Positions 1-8,975 of a stretch of 42,393 nt of DNA are shown one piece after another (position 1 is the stretch's first letter; each line of letters opens with the position of its first letter). Made by a program: the position numbers and the translations under genes. Under the pieces are notes generated by a model. It had not been told where the DNA came from and ran no database searches. It saw nothing but the letters and a program-made list of their open reading frames with translations. This DNA comes from an uncultured Lachnospiraceae bacterium (lineage in GTDB: Bacteria; Bacillota; Clostridia; Lachnospirales; Lachnospiraceae), in assembly GCA_902775485.1 (NCBI GenBank), contig CACYMJ010000015.1:1-42393 (forward strand). The letters are read 5' to 3'.

Positions 1-93
1 TCGGGCAGAGGCCTATCCACGGATATAATCGGAGCAAGCGTAAGAGCATATCTTAACGCCGTAAACAAAGTGATATTCGAGGAGGAGGCATAA
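1..93 (+). CDS. leuA: 2-isopropylmalate synthase, C-terminal end (partial)
   Basis: The window opens inside a reading frame that ends with TAA at 91-93. The last 30 residues include GRGLSTDIIGASVRAYLNA, the pattern of the C-terminal regulatory (leucine-binding, LeuA dimer) domain of 2-isopropylmalate synthase, which commits 2-ketoisovalerate to leucine synthesis. Only this tail is visible, so the catalytic HMGL-like barrel and full length cannot be checked. The stop is one base from the next ATG, and the GAGGAGGAG inside the last codons serves as the next gene's ribosome binding site, so the two are probably co-translated. Citramalate or homocitrate synthases share this domain, but the wording fits LeuA best. 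Confidence 0.75.
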   Translation, partial: SGRGLSTDIIGASVRAYLNAVNKVIFEEEA

Positions 94-94
94 T

Positions 95-2572
95 ATGAAG
101 CTGTCATTTTCAACACGCGGATGGTCTGATCTGACGTTTGAGCAGTTCATGGACATTGCCGGGGAAATGGATTTTTCCGGCATAGAAGTATATAAGCTTA
201 TCAAGGACAAAGATGTGTTTGTCAAGGGAGAGGCGTTTGACCGTTACAATATCGCGGCAACGACGAGACAGCTGCGCGACCGGGGGCTGTCGATCCCCAT
301 ATTTGACGGAAACTATGATCTGTCCATCCCTTCAAGCATCGAGGACATCAAAAAGATAATCGACGTTGCAAGTTATATGCGTGTGGATTATGTCGGCATC
401 GGAATTGAGAACGATGATGAGGATATAGTAAAGCGCGCGATAGACGAACTTCTTCCGGTAGCCCGCGAAAAGAACGTTATCCTTCTTGTGGAAACGGGAG
501 GGGTATACTCGGATACGAAGAAGCTTTGCGATATGCTCGACTCTTTTGCCGATGATAATCTCGCTGCCCTGTGGGATCTTCATCATACGTTCAGATATGC
601 GAACGAAGAGCCGAAGGATACCATCAGAAATCTCGGCGCATACGTTAAGCACGTACATCTTCGCGATTCTGACGATAAGGATACGTTCAATCTCATAGGT
701 GAGGGAAGTGCTCCGATCAAGGAGTTCATGGATGCGCTTTATTCGATAGACTATGCCGGATTCATTTCACTTGAGTGGAAACCGGAGTATATGGAAGACC
801 TTAAGGATTATGAGGTCATTTTCCCGTATTTTGTAAATTACATGAGCCGCTTTGAGAATACGAGAGGCAAAAAGAAGGTACTGTATCCGAACCATGACGG
901 CACGGGACAGTATGTCTGGAAGAAGGATGAACTGATAAATCTTACGTTTCCGCAGGTCCTGGATCGTATGGTAGAGGAGTTCCCTGACCAGTACTGCTTT
1001 AAATATACGACACTCGATTATACGAGAACTTACGAGGAGTTCAGAAAGGACGTCAACGATTTTGCAAAATCCCTTATGAGTCTCGGAGTAAGATCGGGAT
1101 CCAAGGTGGCTGTGTGGGCTACCAATGTTCCGGCATGGTACATATCATTCTGGGCATGCTGCAAGATCGGTGCGGTGCTTGTGACGATGAACACCGCATA
1201 CAAGATCCATGAGGCGGAATATCTCCTGCGACAGTCCGATACGCATACTCTTGTCATGATCGAGTCGGCAGTGGATTCAAACTATAAACAGATAATAAAC
1301 GAGATATGTCCCGAGATAGAATCATCGAAGGCAGGAAAACCTCTTCACTGCAAGAGGCTTCCGTTCCTGAGAAATGTCATCACGGTAGGCTTTACCATGC
1401 CCGGGGCACTGACTTTTGAACAGGCGATGCAGCGATGCGACATGGTATCGGATCCCGAGCTTGAAAAAATGGCGGCAAACGTTCGTCCCGACGATGTGTG
1501 CAACATGCAGTACACTTCGGGTACAACGGGATTCCCGAAGGGTGTTATGCTGACACATTACAATGTCGTGAATAACGGAAAGTGTATCGGAGACCGTATG
1601 GGACTGTCCACGGCGGACAGGATGATGATCCAGGTTCCGATGTTCCACTGCTTCGGTATGGTCCTGTCGATGACGTCTTCGATAACGCACGGTGCGACCA
1701 TATGTCCGATGCCTTATTTTTCGGCAAAATCATCTCTTGCATGCATCAATCAGGAGAGGATCACGTGCTTTAACGGCGTTCCCACGATGTTCATAGCGAT
1801 GTTCAATCACCCTGATTATAAAAAGACTGATTTTTCATATATGCGCACGGGTATCATGGCAGGTGCCGGATGTCCTCCGGAGCTTATGAAGAGAGCTGCC
1901 GATCCCGATGAGATGAACATGCGCGGTATAGTATCCGTTTACGGTCAGACGGAGACCGCTCCCGGCAATACCATGTCGGCATGGACGGATCCGATCGATG
2001 TAAGGACGGAGACTGTCGGGTATGCGTTCCCTCATGTTGAGTGTAAGGTCATAGATCCCGAAACGGGCCTTGAGGTCGGAGTCGGTGAGAACGGCGAATT
2101 CTGCGCAAGAGGCTATAACACGATGAAGGGCTATTATAAAATGCCCGAGGCTACGAGAGAGACTGTGGATGCCGACGGATGGCTTCATTCGGGAGATCTT
2201 GCCGCGAAGGATGAGAACGGAAACTACAGGATAACGGGCCGTCTTAAGGACATGATTATAAGGGGCGGTGAAAACCTTTATCCGAAAGAGATAGAAGAGT
2301 TCATATATACGTGCCCGAAGGTCAGGGATGTGCAGGTTATCGGTGTTCCCGACAAGAGGTACGGTGAGGAGGCGATGGCGTGCATAATCCTCAAAGAGGG
2401 AGAGAGCATGACCGTTGAGGAGATGGATGAGTATATCAAATCACATCTTGCAAGGCATAAAGTACCCAAGTATATAGAATTTGTTGATGAATTTCCGATG
2501 AATGCCGCCGGAAAGGTATTAAAGTACAAGATGAGAGAAGATGCGGTGGCACGTCTCGGACTTGATAAATAG
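95..2572 (+). CDS. Fusion protein: sugar-phosphate isomerase/epimerase-like TIM barrel + AMP-forming acyl-CoA ligase
   Basis: This 825-residue protein has two parts. Residues 1 to about 255 resemble the xylose-isomerase-like TIM barrel family (PF01261 type). They carry a likely metal site of E133, D161, H188 (in HVHLRD) and E227. Residues from about 275 to 815 form an acyl-CoA synthetase of the ANL superfamily: the P-loop YTSGTTGFPKG at 473-483, a YGQTE-type motif, GWLHSGDLA, GRLKDMIIRGGENLYP, and the catalytic lysine K807 in NAAGK. The ligase half should activate a carboxylic acid to an acyl-AMP and then the CoA thioester. The isomerase half has no assigned substrate. The ATG at 95 follows an excellent GGAGGAGG site. 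leuA lies upstream and nifJ downstream, which suggests acyl-CoA or keto-acid metabolism, but the substrate is unknown. Confidence 0.85.
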   Translation: MKLSFSTRGWSDLTFEQFMDIAGEMDFSGIEVYKLIKDKDVFVKGEAFDRYNIAATTRQLRDRGLSIPIFDGNYDLSIPSSIEDIKKIIDVASYMRVDYVGIGIENDDEDIVKRAIDELLPVAREKNVILLVETGGVYSDTKKLCDMLDSFADDNLAALWDLHHTFRYANEEPKDTIRNLGAYVKHVHLRDSDDKDTFNLIGEGSAPIKEFMDALYSIDYAGFISLEWKPEYMEDLKDYEVIFPYFVNYMSRFENTRGKKKVLYPNHDGTGQYVWKKDELINLTFPQVLDRMVEEFPDQYCFKYTTLDYTRTYEEFRKDVNDFAKSLMSLGVRSGSKVAVWATNVPAWYISFWACCKIGAVLVTMNTAYKIHEAEYLLRQSDTHTLVMIESAVDSNYKQIINEICPEIESSKAGKPLHCKRLPFLRNVITVGFTMPGALTFEQAMQRCDMVSDPELEKMAANVRPDDVCNMQYTSGTTGFPKGVMLTHYNVVNNGKCIGDRMGLSTADRMMIQVPMFHCFGMVLSMTSSITHGATICPMPYFSAKSSLACINQERITCFNGVPTMFIAMFNHPDYKKTDFSYMRTGIMAGAGCPPELMKRAADPDEMNMRGIVSVYGQTETAPGNTMSAWTDPIDVRTETVGYAFPHVECKVIDPETGLEVGVGENGEFCARGYNTMKGYYKMPEATRETVDADGWLHSGDLAAKDENGNYRITGRLKDMIIRGGENLYPKEIEEFIYTCPKVRDVQVIGVPDKRYGEEAMACIILKEGESMTVEEMDEYIKSHLARHKVPKYIEFVDEFPMNAAGKVLKYKMREDAVARLGLDK

Positions 2573-2584
2573 ACAGGAGCAGTT

Positions 2585-5500
2585 ATGGAAAAGAACATCG
2601 TCACGGTAGACGGAAACGGCGCATGTGCGCATGTGGCCTATGAATTTACGGAAGTGGCGGCCATATATCCGATAACGCCATCTTCGCCGATGGCGGCCAA
2701 GACGGATGAATGGTCGGCAAACGGAAGGGAGAACATGTTCGGAATGCCGGTGCGTCTCGTTGAGATGCAGTCGGAAGCCGGAGCGATAGGAGCCGTTCAC
2801 GGGGCGCTCCAGACAGGATCGCTGGCCACAACCTACACATCGAGTCAGGGTCTCATGCTTATGATACCGACTCTTTACAGAATAACCGGCGAGCATCTGC
2901 CGGCTGTTCTTCATATTGCGGCAAGGACCGTAGGTACCCATGCCATGAGCATCTTCGGAGATCATTCCGATGTGATGGCATGTCGTCAGATAGGTCTTGC
3001 CATGCTCTGTTCGGGAAGCGTGCAGGAGGCTGCCGATATGGCGGCCGTCGCTCATCTGTGCGCGATAAAAGCCCGGGTTCCCTTTATGCATTTCTTTGAC
3101 GGATTCCGTACCAGTCATGAAATGTCAAGGATCGAACTGCCTGATGTCAGGAAGCTGTCTGCTCTTGTGGATGAGACGGCACTGAATGATTTTCGCGCGC
3201 ACGCGCTCAATCCCGAGCATCCGCTCCTTCGAAATACGGTCCAGAACGATGACGTTTATTTCCAGTTCAGGGAAGCAAACAATAAATGCTACATGCAGCT
3301 GTCGGATATCATAGAAGATTACATGGACAGGGTATCCGAAACCGTGGGAAGAAAATATGAGCCTTATCAGTACTACGGACCGAAGAACGCGACTGATATC
3401 ATCATTGCCATGGGTTCCGTTTCGGGAACGATAGAGGAGACGGTTGATGCGCTCAATAAGCGAGGCCGTAAGACCGGTTTTCTTCAGGTCAGGATGTACA
3501 GACCGTTTGATACGATGAAATTCCTCGAAGCGATACCCGAGAGCGTCAAGCGCATCGCGGTTCTTGACAGATGCAAGGAGATGGGTGCAGCGGGCGAACC
3601 GCTTTATGTTGATGTGTGTACCGCACTCTTTAATTCCGAAAGAAACGTGAAGGTCATCGGCGGAAGATACGGACTTTCATCAAAGGATACGAATCCCGAA
3701 CAGATAGTTGCGGTATTTGATAATCTTGCATCGAATCGTCCGGTAAACAGCTTCACGATCGGTATAGAAGACGATGTAACCCATCTGTCGTTAAAGAGTG
3801 AGCCGCTTGATTTTGAGGTCGGATCTCCCGACATGATCTGTTGTAAATTCTGGGGACTCGGCGGTGACGGTACGGTCGGGGCCAATCATAATACAGCCAA
3901 GATCCTCGGCGATCTTGCCGATATGTATTCGCAGGCTTATTTTGAATATGATGCCAAGAAATCATTCGGTGTTACAAAATCTAACCTGCGTTTTTCGAAA
4001 AAACCGATAAGAGGCAGTTACTACGTAAAATCGGGTGATATAGTCGCATGTCATAATCAGAGCTTTATAAAGCAGTATGATGTGGCATCCGAAGTAAAGA
4101 AGGGCGGGATATTCCTGCTTAACTGCACATGGTCGGACGATGAGCTTGAGACTGAACTTCCGAACAGGGTCAAGAGGATATTTGCAAAGAAAAAAGTCAG
4201 GCTGTTTGTCATAAATGCGACTGCGATCGCAGAGCAGCTCGGACTGGGAAGCCGCACCAATACGGTTCTTCAGGCTGCGTTCTTTAAGATCTCGGGCCTC
4301 CTTCCTATGGATGTTGCCATAAAGGAAATGAAGGCTGCCGCAGAAAAGGCATACTTTACAAAGGGCAGTAAGGTTGTAAAGATGAACACGGATGCTATCG
4401 AAATGGGCGCCGAAAATGTTCACGAAGTTCCGGTCCCGGCTGCATGGGCCGAGCTTAAGGATGAAGAGATACCGAAGACGGAAAACGCACCGGCGGTTGT
4501 CAACGAGGTGTGTGACTTTATCAACCGTCAGAAGGGAAACGACCTTCCGGTTTCGACGTTTTTAGGCCGCATGGACGGATCGATAGAGATGGGACTTACG
4601 GCTTATGAGAAGAGAGGCATAGCCGTTAACACGCCAAAGTGGGATCCAAAGAAGTGCCTTCAGTGCAACATGTGCTCATTCGTATGTCCGCATGCGGCGA
4701 TACGCCCTCATCTGCTGTCGGAAGAAGAAGCAGCCGCAGCGCCTGACGGCATGAAGATGACAGATACAAAGCCTGCAGGACAGTATAAATATACGCTTTC
4801 CGTTTCCGAATTCGACTGTACCGGATGCGGAAGCTGTGTCGCATCGTGCCCCGCAAAGGAAAAAGCGATCACGATGGGACCGGTTGAGCTTACTGACGAA
4901 AAGCGTAAAGAGTGGGATTACTCACTTACGATAACGAAGAAAAAGGAAGCATACAACAAATATACACTTAAGGGAAGCCAGTTTGAAACACCGCTTCTGG
5001 AGTTTTCGGCAGCATGTGCCGGATGCGGGGAGACACCATATGCAAAGCTGATGACGCAGCTGTTCGGAGACCGTGTATACTGGGCAAACGGAACAGGCTG
5101 CTCGCAGGCATGGGGTGCCACCTATCCGGGTATTCCGTACACGGTGAACGAGCGCGGATTCGGACCTGCATGGACCAATTCCCTGTTTGAGAACAATGCG
5201 GAACTGATGCTCGGTATGTATCTGTCCGTTACCCAGCAGAGGGGACTGATCAAAAAGAAGGTCGCACAGCTCCTTGAAAAGGCAGACAGTGACAAAATAA
5301 AGCAGGCTTGTCAAAAGTATTTGGATTCATTTGATGATTATGACTTATCGCGCACAGCTTCGGATGAACTTATTGAGATACTGAAAAATTCACGTGACGA
5401 TGCCAACGAAAAACTCATCGCTTCGATACTTCGCCATCGCGATCATCTTGCACGAAAATCCTTCTGGATGTACGGAGGTGACGGATGGGCATATGATATC

Positions 5501-6091
5501 GGATTCGGTGGACTCGATCATGTCATAGCATCCGGTGCCAATATCAATACACTTGTCATAGATACGGAGGTTTACTCCAATACCGGCGGACAAAGTTCCA
5601 AAGCTACACAGATCGGTGCCGTTGCACAGTTCGCATCATCGGGAAAGAAGACCAAGAAAAAGGATCTCGGTGCGATATTCATGACATACGGAAACGTATA
5701 TGTTGCGTCCGTCTCGATGGGAGCCAATCCGAACCAGCTTCTGAAGGTACTCAAAGAGGCAGAGGAATACGACGGACCGTCGCTCATCGTGGCATATACA
5801 CCGTGTATCACTCACGGTATCAGGGCCGGCATGGGTGCAAGCCAGGAAGAGATGAAAAGAGCGGTAGACAGCGGATACTGGACGCTCTATCATTACGATC
5901 CGAGACTCGAGAATCCTCTTGTCGTTGACTGCCGCGAACCTTCGCTCGATTACGAGGAGTTCCTCGCGGGTGAGAACAGGTATTCTTCACTGAAAAAAAC
6001 GTTCCCGGAAAATGCAAAAGAACTGTTTGCAAGGGGAGCAAAGGAAGCGAAGGAGCGGTACGAGAAATATAAGGGTATGGAAAATAAATAG
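2585..6091 (+). CDS. nifJ: Pyruvate:ferredoxin (flavodoxin) oxidoreductase, single-chain
   Basis: The 1168-residue product has the full length of the single-polypeptide PFOR family. It oxidatively decarboxylates pyruvate to acetyl-CoA and CO2 and reduces ferredoxin or flavodoxin in the cytoplasm of anaerobes. Domains run in the usual order: N-terminal pyrimidine-binding domain (GNGACAHVAYEFTEVAAIYP), domain II, the gamma/EKR region, two 4Fe-4S motifs (CLQCNMCSFVCP starting at C691 and CTGCGSCVASCP starting at C745), and the C-terminal TPP domain with AACAGCGETPY, GDGWAYDIGFGG and DTEVYSNTGGQ. An AGGAG at 2575-2579 precedes the ATG. It sits 12 bp after the ligase fusion gene and ends at a strong terminator, so it is probably the last gene of the leuA transcript. 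Confidence 0.97.
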   Translation: MEKNIVTVDGNGACAHVAYEFTEVAAIYPITPSSPMAAKTDEWSANGRENMFGMPVRLVEMQSEAGAIGAVHGALQTGSLATTYTSSQGLMLMIPTLYRITGEHLPAVLHIAARTVGTHAMSIFGDHSDVMACRQIGLAMLCSGSVQEAADMAAVAHLCAIKARVPFMHFFDGFRTSHEMSRIELPDVRKLSALVDETALNDFRAHALNPEHPLLRNTVQNDDVYFQFREANNKCYMQLSDIIEDYMDRVSETVGRKYEPYQYYGPKNATDIIIAMGSVSGTIEETVDALNKRGRKTGFLQVRMYRPFDTMKFLEAIPESVKRIAVLDRCKEMGAAGEPLYVDVCTALFNSERNVKVIGGRYGLSSKDTNPEQIVAVFDNLASNRPVNSFTIGIEDDVTHLSLKSEPLDFEVGSPDMICCKFWGLGGDGTVGANHNTAKILGDLADMYSQAYFEYDAKKSFGVTKSNLRFSKKPIRGSYYVKSGDIVACHNQSFIKQYDVASEVKKGGIFLLNCTWSDDELETELPNRVKRIFAKKKVRLFVINATAIAEQLGLGSRTNTVLQAAFFKISGLLPMDVAIKEMKAAAEKAYFTKGSKVVKMNTDAIEMGAENVHEVPVPAAWAELKDEEIPKTENAPAVVNEVCDFINRQKGNDLPVSTFLGRMDGSIEMGLTAYEKRGIAVNTPKWDPKKCLQCNMCSFVCPHAAIRPHLLSEEEAAAAPDGMKMTDTKPAGQYKYTLSVSEFDCTGCGSCVASCPAKEKAITMGPVELTDEKRKEWDYSLTITKKKEAYNKYTLKGSQFETPLLEFSAACAGCGETPYAKLMTQLFGDRVYWANGTGCSQAWGATYPGIPYTVNERGFGPAWTNSLFENNAELMLGMYLSVTQQRGLIKKKVAQLLEKADSDKIKQACQKYLDSFDDYDLSRTASDELIEILKNSRDDANEKLIASILRHRDHLARKSFWMYGGDGWAYDIGFGGLDHVIASGANINTLVIDTEVYSNTGGQSSKATQIGAVAQFASSGKKTKKKDLGAIFMTYGNVYVASVSMGANPNQLLKVLKEAEEYDGPSLIVAYTPCITHGIRAGMGASQEEMKRAVDSGYWTLYHYDPRLENPLVVDCREPSLDYEEFLAGENRYSSLKKTFPENAKELFARGAKEAKERYEKYKGMENK

Positions 6092-6106
6092 ACGTGATCC
6101 GGCAGA

Positions 6107-6136
6107 GGACAGCACCGCATGAGGTGCTGTCCTTTT
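6107..6136 (+). terminator. Intrinsic terminator after nifJ
   Basis: A perfect 10-bp stem, GGACAGCACC (6107-6116) pairing with GGTGCTGTCC (6123-6132), has a 6-nt loop and is followed by TTTTG and a T-rich stretch. It lies 15 bp after the nifJ stop. Confidence 0.93.
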
Positions 6137-6163
6137 GTCTTTGATATACGGGTAAAAATCCTA

Positions 6164-6192
6164 TGGACGGATATATAAAAAAAGCCTATTAT
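6164..6192 (+). promoter_or_regulatory. Candidate sigma-A promoter for uvrB
   Basis: TGGACG (6164-6169) and TATTAT (6187-6192) are separated by 17 bp and lie 42 bp upstream of the uvrB ATG, between the nifJ terminator and the gene. The -35 matches consensus at only 4 of 6 positions. I see no GAAC-N4-GTTC LexA box of the Firmicute type nearby. Confidence 0.4.
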
Positions 6193-6233
6193 AGGATAAA
6201 TCAACTTTGATCGAAGCATAATGCGGAGGATAT

Positions 6234-8213
6234 ATGGAGTTTAAATTACACTCGGATTACAAGCCGACCGGCGATCAGCCGCAGGCTATAAAGGAACTTG
6301 TGAACGGTTTTAGAGAGGGCAACCAGTTTGAAACCCTGCTTGGCGTTACGGGATCCGGCAAGACTTTCACGATGGCGAACGTTATCGCGGCACTCAATAA
6401 ACCTACACTTATCATTTCACATAACAAAACACTTGCGGGCCAGCTGTATTCCGAGATGAAGGAATTCTTCCCGGAGAATGCTGTCGAGTATTTTGTGTCC
6501 TATTATGACTATTATCAGCCGGAGGCCTATATCCCCTCGTCTGATACATATATTGAAAAGGATTCATCGATAAACGATGAGATAGATAAGCTGCGCCTTA
6601 GTGCCACGACATCGCTTTCCGAAAGAAAGGATGTAATAGTTGTGGCATCGGTATCGTGCATATACGGTATCGGATCTCCGGGGGATTATCAGAACATGTG
6701 CGTATCGCTTCGCCCGGGACAGAATAAGGACAGGGATGACGTGGTACGTGAGCTTGTGGATATAAGCTACGAACGCAACCAGATCGATTTTTCACGCGGA
6801 AGGTTCAGGGTTATGGGAGATACCGTTGAGGTGTTCCCCGCATGGGAGAGTGAATATGCCGTAAGGATCGAGTTCTTCGGGGATGAGATAGACAGGATCT
6901 CGGAGTTCGATCCCCTGACCGGAAAGGTACAGTCGGATCTGAAGCATTTTGCCATCTTTCCCGCATCCCATTACGTTATTCCGAGGGATAAGCTTGAAAG
7001 AGCCGTTTCCACGATCGAGGAAGAGCTTGCCGAGCAGGTAAAGTATTTCAAGAGCGAAGATAAGCTCATAGAAGCCCAGCGCATAAATGAGCGGACACGG
7101 TTTGATATAGAGATGCTAAGGGAGACCGGATTCTGCTCGGGGATCGAGAATTATTCGAGACACTTGACAGGCGGCAGACCGGGGGATCCGCCCTATACGC
7201 TCATGGATTATTTTCCCGATGATTACCTGATCATAGTGGACGAATCACACATGACGATCCCACAGCTCGGAGCGATGTTTAACGGAGATCGTGCAAGGAA
7301 GAATTCCCTTGTGGATTACGGTTTCAGACTGCCTTCCGCCAAGGACAACCGTCCCTTGAACTTTGAGGAGTTTGAAGGTAAAATAGACCAGATGATGTTT
7401 GTTTCGGCAACTCCGGGCCCTTACGAAGAGGAGCATGAACTGCTTCGGACCGAACAGATAATCCGTCCGACGGGTCTTCTCGATCCGGAGGTTTCGGTGC
7501 GGCCGACAAAGGGTCAGATCGATGATCTTATCGGTGAGATCAGGAAGGTTGTCGGGGAGGGAAACAAGGTCCTTGTTACGACACTGACCAAAAAGATGGC
7601 CGAGGATCTGACGCTCTATATGAGAGAGGTAGGCGTCAGGGTCAGGTATCTTCATTCCGATATCGACACTTTTGAGAGGGCAAAGATCATCAGGGATATG
7701 CGCCTTGACGTATTTGACGTGCTCGTGGGCATAAACCTTCTGCGTGAGGGACTTGATATTCCCGAAATAGGGCTTGTTGCGATACTCGATGCTGACAAGG
7801 AAGGTTTTCTGCGTTCGCGCACCTCGCTGATCCAGACTATAGGAAGAGCGGCCAGAAACAGCAGCGGGCGTATCATCATGTATGCGGATACGATGACCGA
7901 TTCAATGAAGAGTGCCATCGAGGAGACCGAAAGACGCCGCAATCTGCAGGATGAATACAACAAGGCAAACGGGATCACACCGACTACGATCAAAAAAGCG
8001 GTCCGCGACCTTATCAGCATTCATAAGGAGATCGCGAAAGAGGAAGCAAGGTTTGCAAAGGATCCCGAATCCATGGACGAAAAAGAGCTTAAAAAACTCA
8101 TCGCCGATGTTGAAAAACGCATGCGTCATGCAGCTGCCGAACTTGATTTTGAAACGGCGGCACAGCTGCGCGACAGCATGATAGAACTTAAAAAGCATTT
8201 GGAGGATATATAA
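6234..8213 (+). CDS. uvrB: UvrABC excinuclease subunit B
   Basis: UvrB is the damage-verifying helicase-like subunit of nucleotide excision repair. It receives damaged DNA from UvrA and recruits UvrC. The 659 residues match the family length. Visible motifs are the Walker A GVTGSGKT at 37-44, the beta-hairpin region with [17 protein letters not shown] with D336-E337, helicase motifs near [16 protein letters not shown] and QTIGRAARN, and a C-terminal UVR domain ([11 protein letters not shown]) that contacts UvrC. The start is supported by GCGGAGGA 4 to 11 bp before the ATG. The TAA is directly followed by the TTG of the next gene, so uvrB heads a long cell-envelope operon. uvrA lies 3.8 kb downstream instead of adjacent. 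Confidence 0.97.
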   Translation: MEFKLHSDYKPTGDQPQAIKELVNGFREGNQFETLLGVTGSGKTFTMANVIAALNKPTLIISHNKTLAGQLYSEMKEFFPENAVEYFVSYYDYYQPEAYIPSSDTYIEKDSSINDEIDKLRLSATTSLSERKDVIVVASVSCIYGIGSPGDYQNMCVSLRPGQNKDRDDVVRELVDISYERNQIDFSRGRFRVMGDTVEVFPAWESEYAVRIEFFGDEIDRISEFDPLTGKVQSDLKHFAIFPASHYVIPRDKLERAVSTIEEELAEQVKYFKSEDKLIEAQRINERTRFDIEMLRETGFCSGIENYSRHLTGGRPGDPPYTLMDYFPDDYLIIVDESHMTIPQLGAMFNGDRARKNSLVDYGFRLPSAKDNRPLNFEEFEGKIDQMMFVSATPGPYEEEHELLRTEQIIRPTGLLDPEVSVRPTKGQIDDLIGEIRKVVGEGNKVLVTTLTKKMAEDLTLYMREVGVRVRYLHSDIDTFERAKIIRDMRLDVFDVLVGINLLREGLDIPEIGLVAILDADKEGFLRSRTSLIQTIGRAARNSSGRIIMYADTMTDSMKSAIEETERRRNLQDEYNKANGITPTTIKKAVRDLISIHKEIAKEEARFAKDPESMDEKELKKLIADVEKRMRHAAAELDFETAAQLRDSMIELKKHLEDI

Positions 8214-8975
8214 TTGGGCAGAATATCCGTTGTCGTTCCGACATACAATGAATCCGAAAATGTCGGAAATCTTGTTAACCAGATAGATTATGCCCTTCGC
8301 GGTATAGAGTATGAGATCATCTTTGTTGATGACTCTACCGATGATACACCCGAAGTCATCAGAAAAGTGATGGATGAAAACCAAAATGTACGCATGGAGC
8401 ACAGAGATACCGAAAAGGGTCTCGCAACGGCCGTGCTGCTGGGCTTTTCCATCGCCGGCGGAGATTATATAGCGGTCATGGATGCGGATCTGCAGCATCC
8501 TCCGACGATACTCAGGTCGATGTATGCCGTTATGGAGACGGGCGTGGATTTCTGTGTGCCGTCCCGTTTTATTCCCGGAGGCAACGACGGAGGACTCGGT
8601 CCCTATCGTAAGCTTGTATCCGGTGTTGCAAGGTATATAGGAAAGATACTTCTGCCGTCGCTTCGAAAGATTTCCGATCCTACGAGCGGACTGTTCATGT
8701 TCAGGCGCTCGGTTATCGAAGGCGCCGATCTTCGCCCGATAGGCTGGAAGATCATGGTAGAGGTTCTCGCAATGGGAACATACAAAACGGTTGTGGAGAT
8801 CCCTTATAAATTCCAGGCCAGACCCGCCGGGGAATCAAAGCTGTCATCGAAAGTTACGGTCGAGTATCTTAAACAGATAGGACAGCTTATGAAGAGGGGC
8901 AAAAAGCAGTCGGATGTGACTGTTACGAGATGGTCCGTCTCAAAGCTTAAGAGTGAATTGGAAAAGATTAAATAA
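8214..8975 (+). CDS. Family 2 glycosyltransferase, polyprenyl-phosphate mannosyltransferase-like
   Basis: A 253-residue GT-A fold enzyme resembling dolichol/polyprenyl-phosphate hexose synthases. It starts VVVPTYNESENV, has VDDSTDDT near residue 40, and carries the metal-binding MDADLQHPP at 89-97. Such enzymes move a sugar from a nucleotide donor to a lipid phosphate on the cytoplasmic face. The C-terminus is a short charged tail with no membrane helices, unlike the GtrB/DPM forms with two to four. The start is TTG at 8214, fixed by GGAGG at 8201-8205 with an 8-bp spacer and by direct abutment on the uvrB stop. The next gene, an MBOAT, starts immediately at its stop. Lipid-linked sugar supply for the neighbouring envelope genes is my inference. 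Confidence 0.85.
   Translation: MGRISVVVPTYNESENVGNLVNQIDYALRGIEYEIIFVDDSTDDTPEVIRKVMDENQNVRMEHRDTEKGLATAVLLGFSIAGGDYIAVMDADLQHPPTILRSMYAVMETGVDFCVPSRFIPGGNDGGLGPYRKLVSGVARYIGKILLPSLRKISDPTSGLFMFRRSVIEGADLRPIGWKIMVEVLAMGTYKTVVEIPYKFQARPAGESKLSSKVTVEYLKQIGQLMKRGKKQSDVTVTRWSVSKLKSELEKIK

Noticed and set aside
6137-6233. Searched for an SOS (LexA) box in front of uvrB.
   Set aside because: No GAAC-N4-GTTC or close variant is visible between the terminator and the ATG. Another type of LexA site cannot be excluded by eye.
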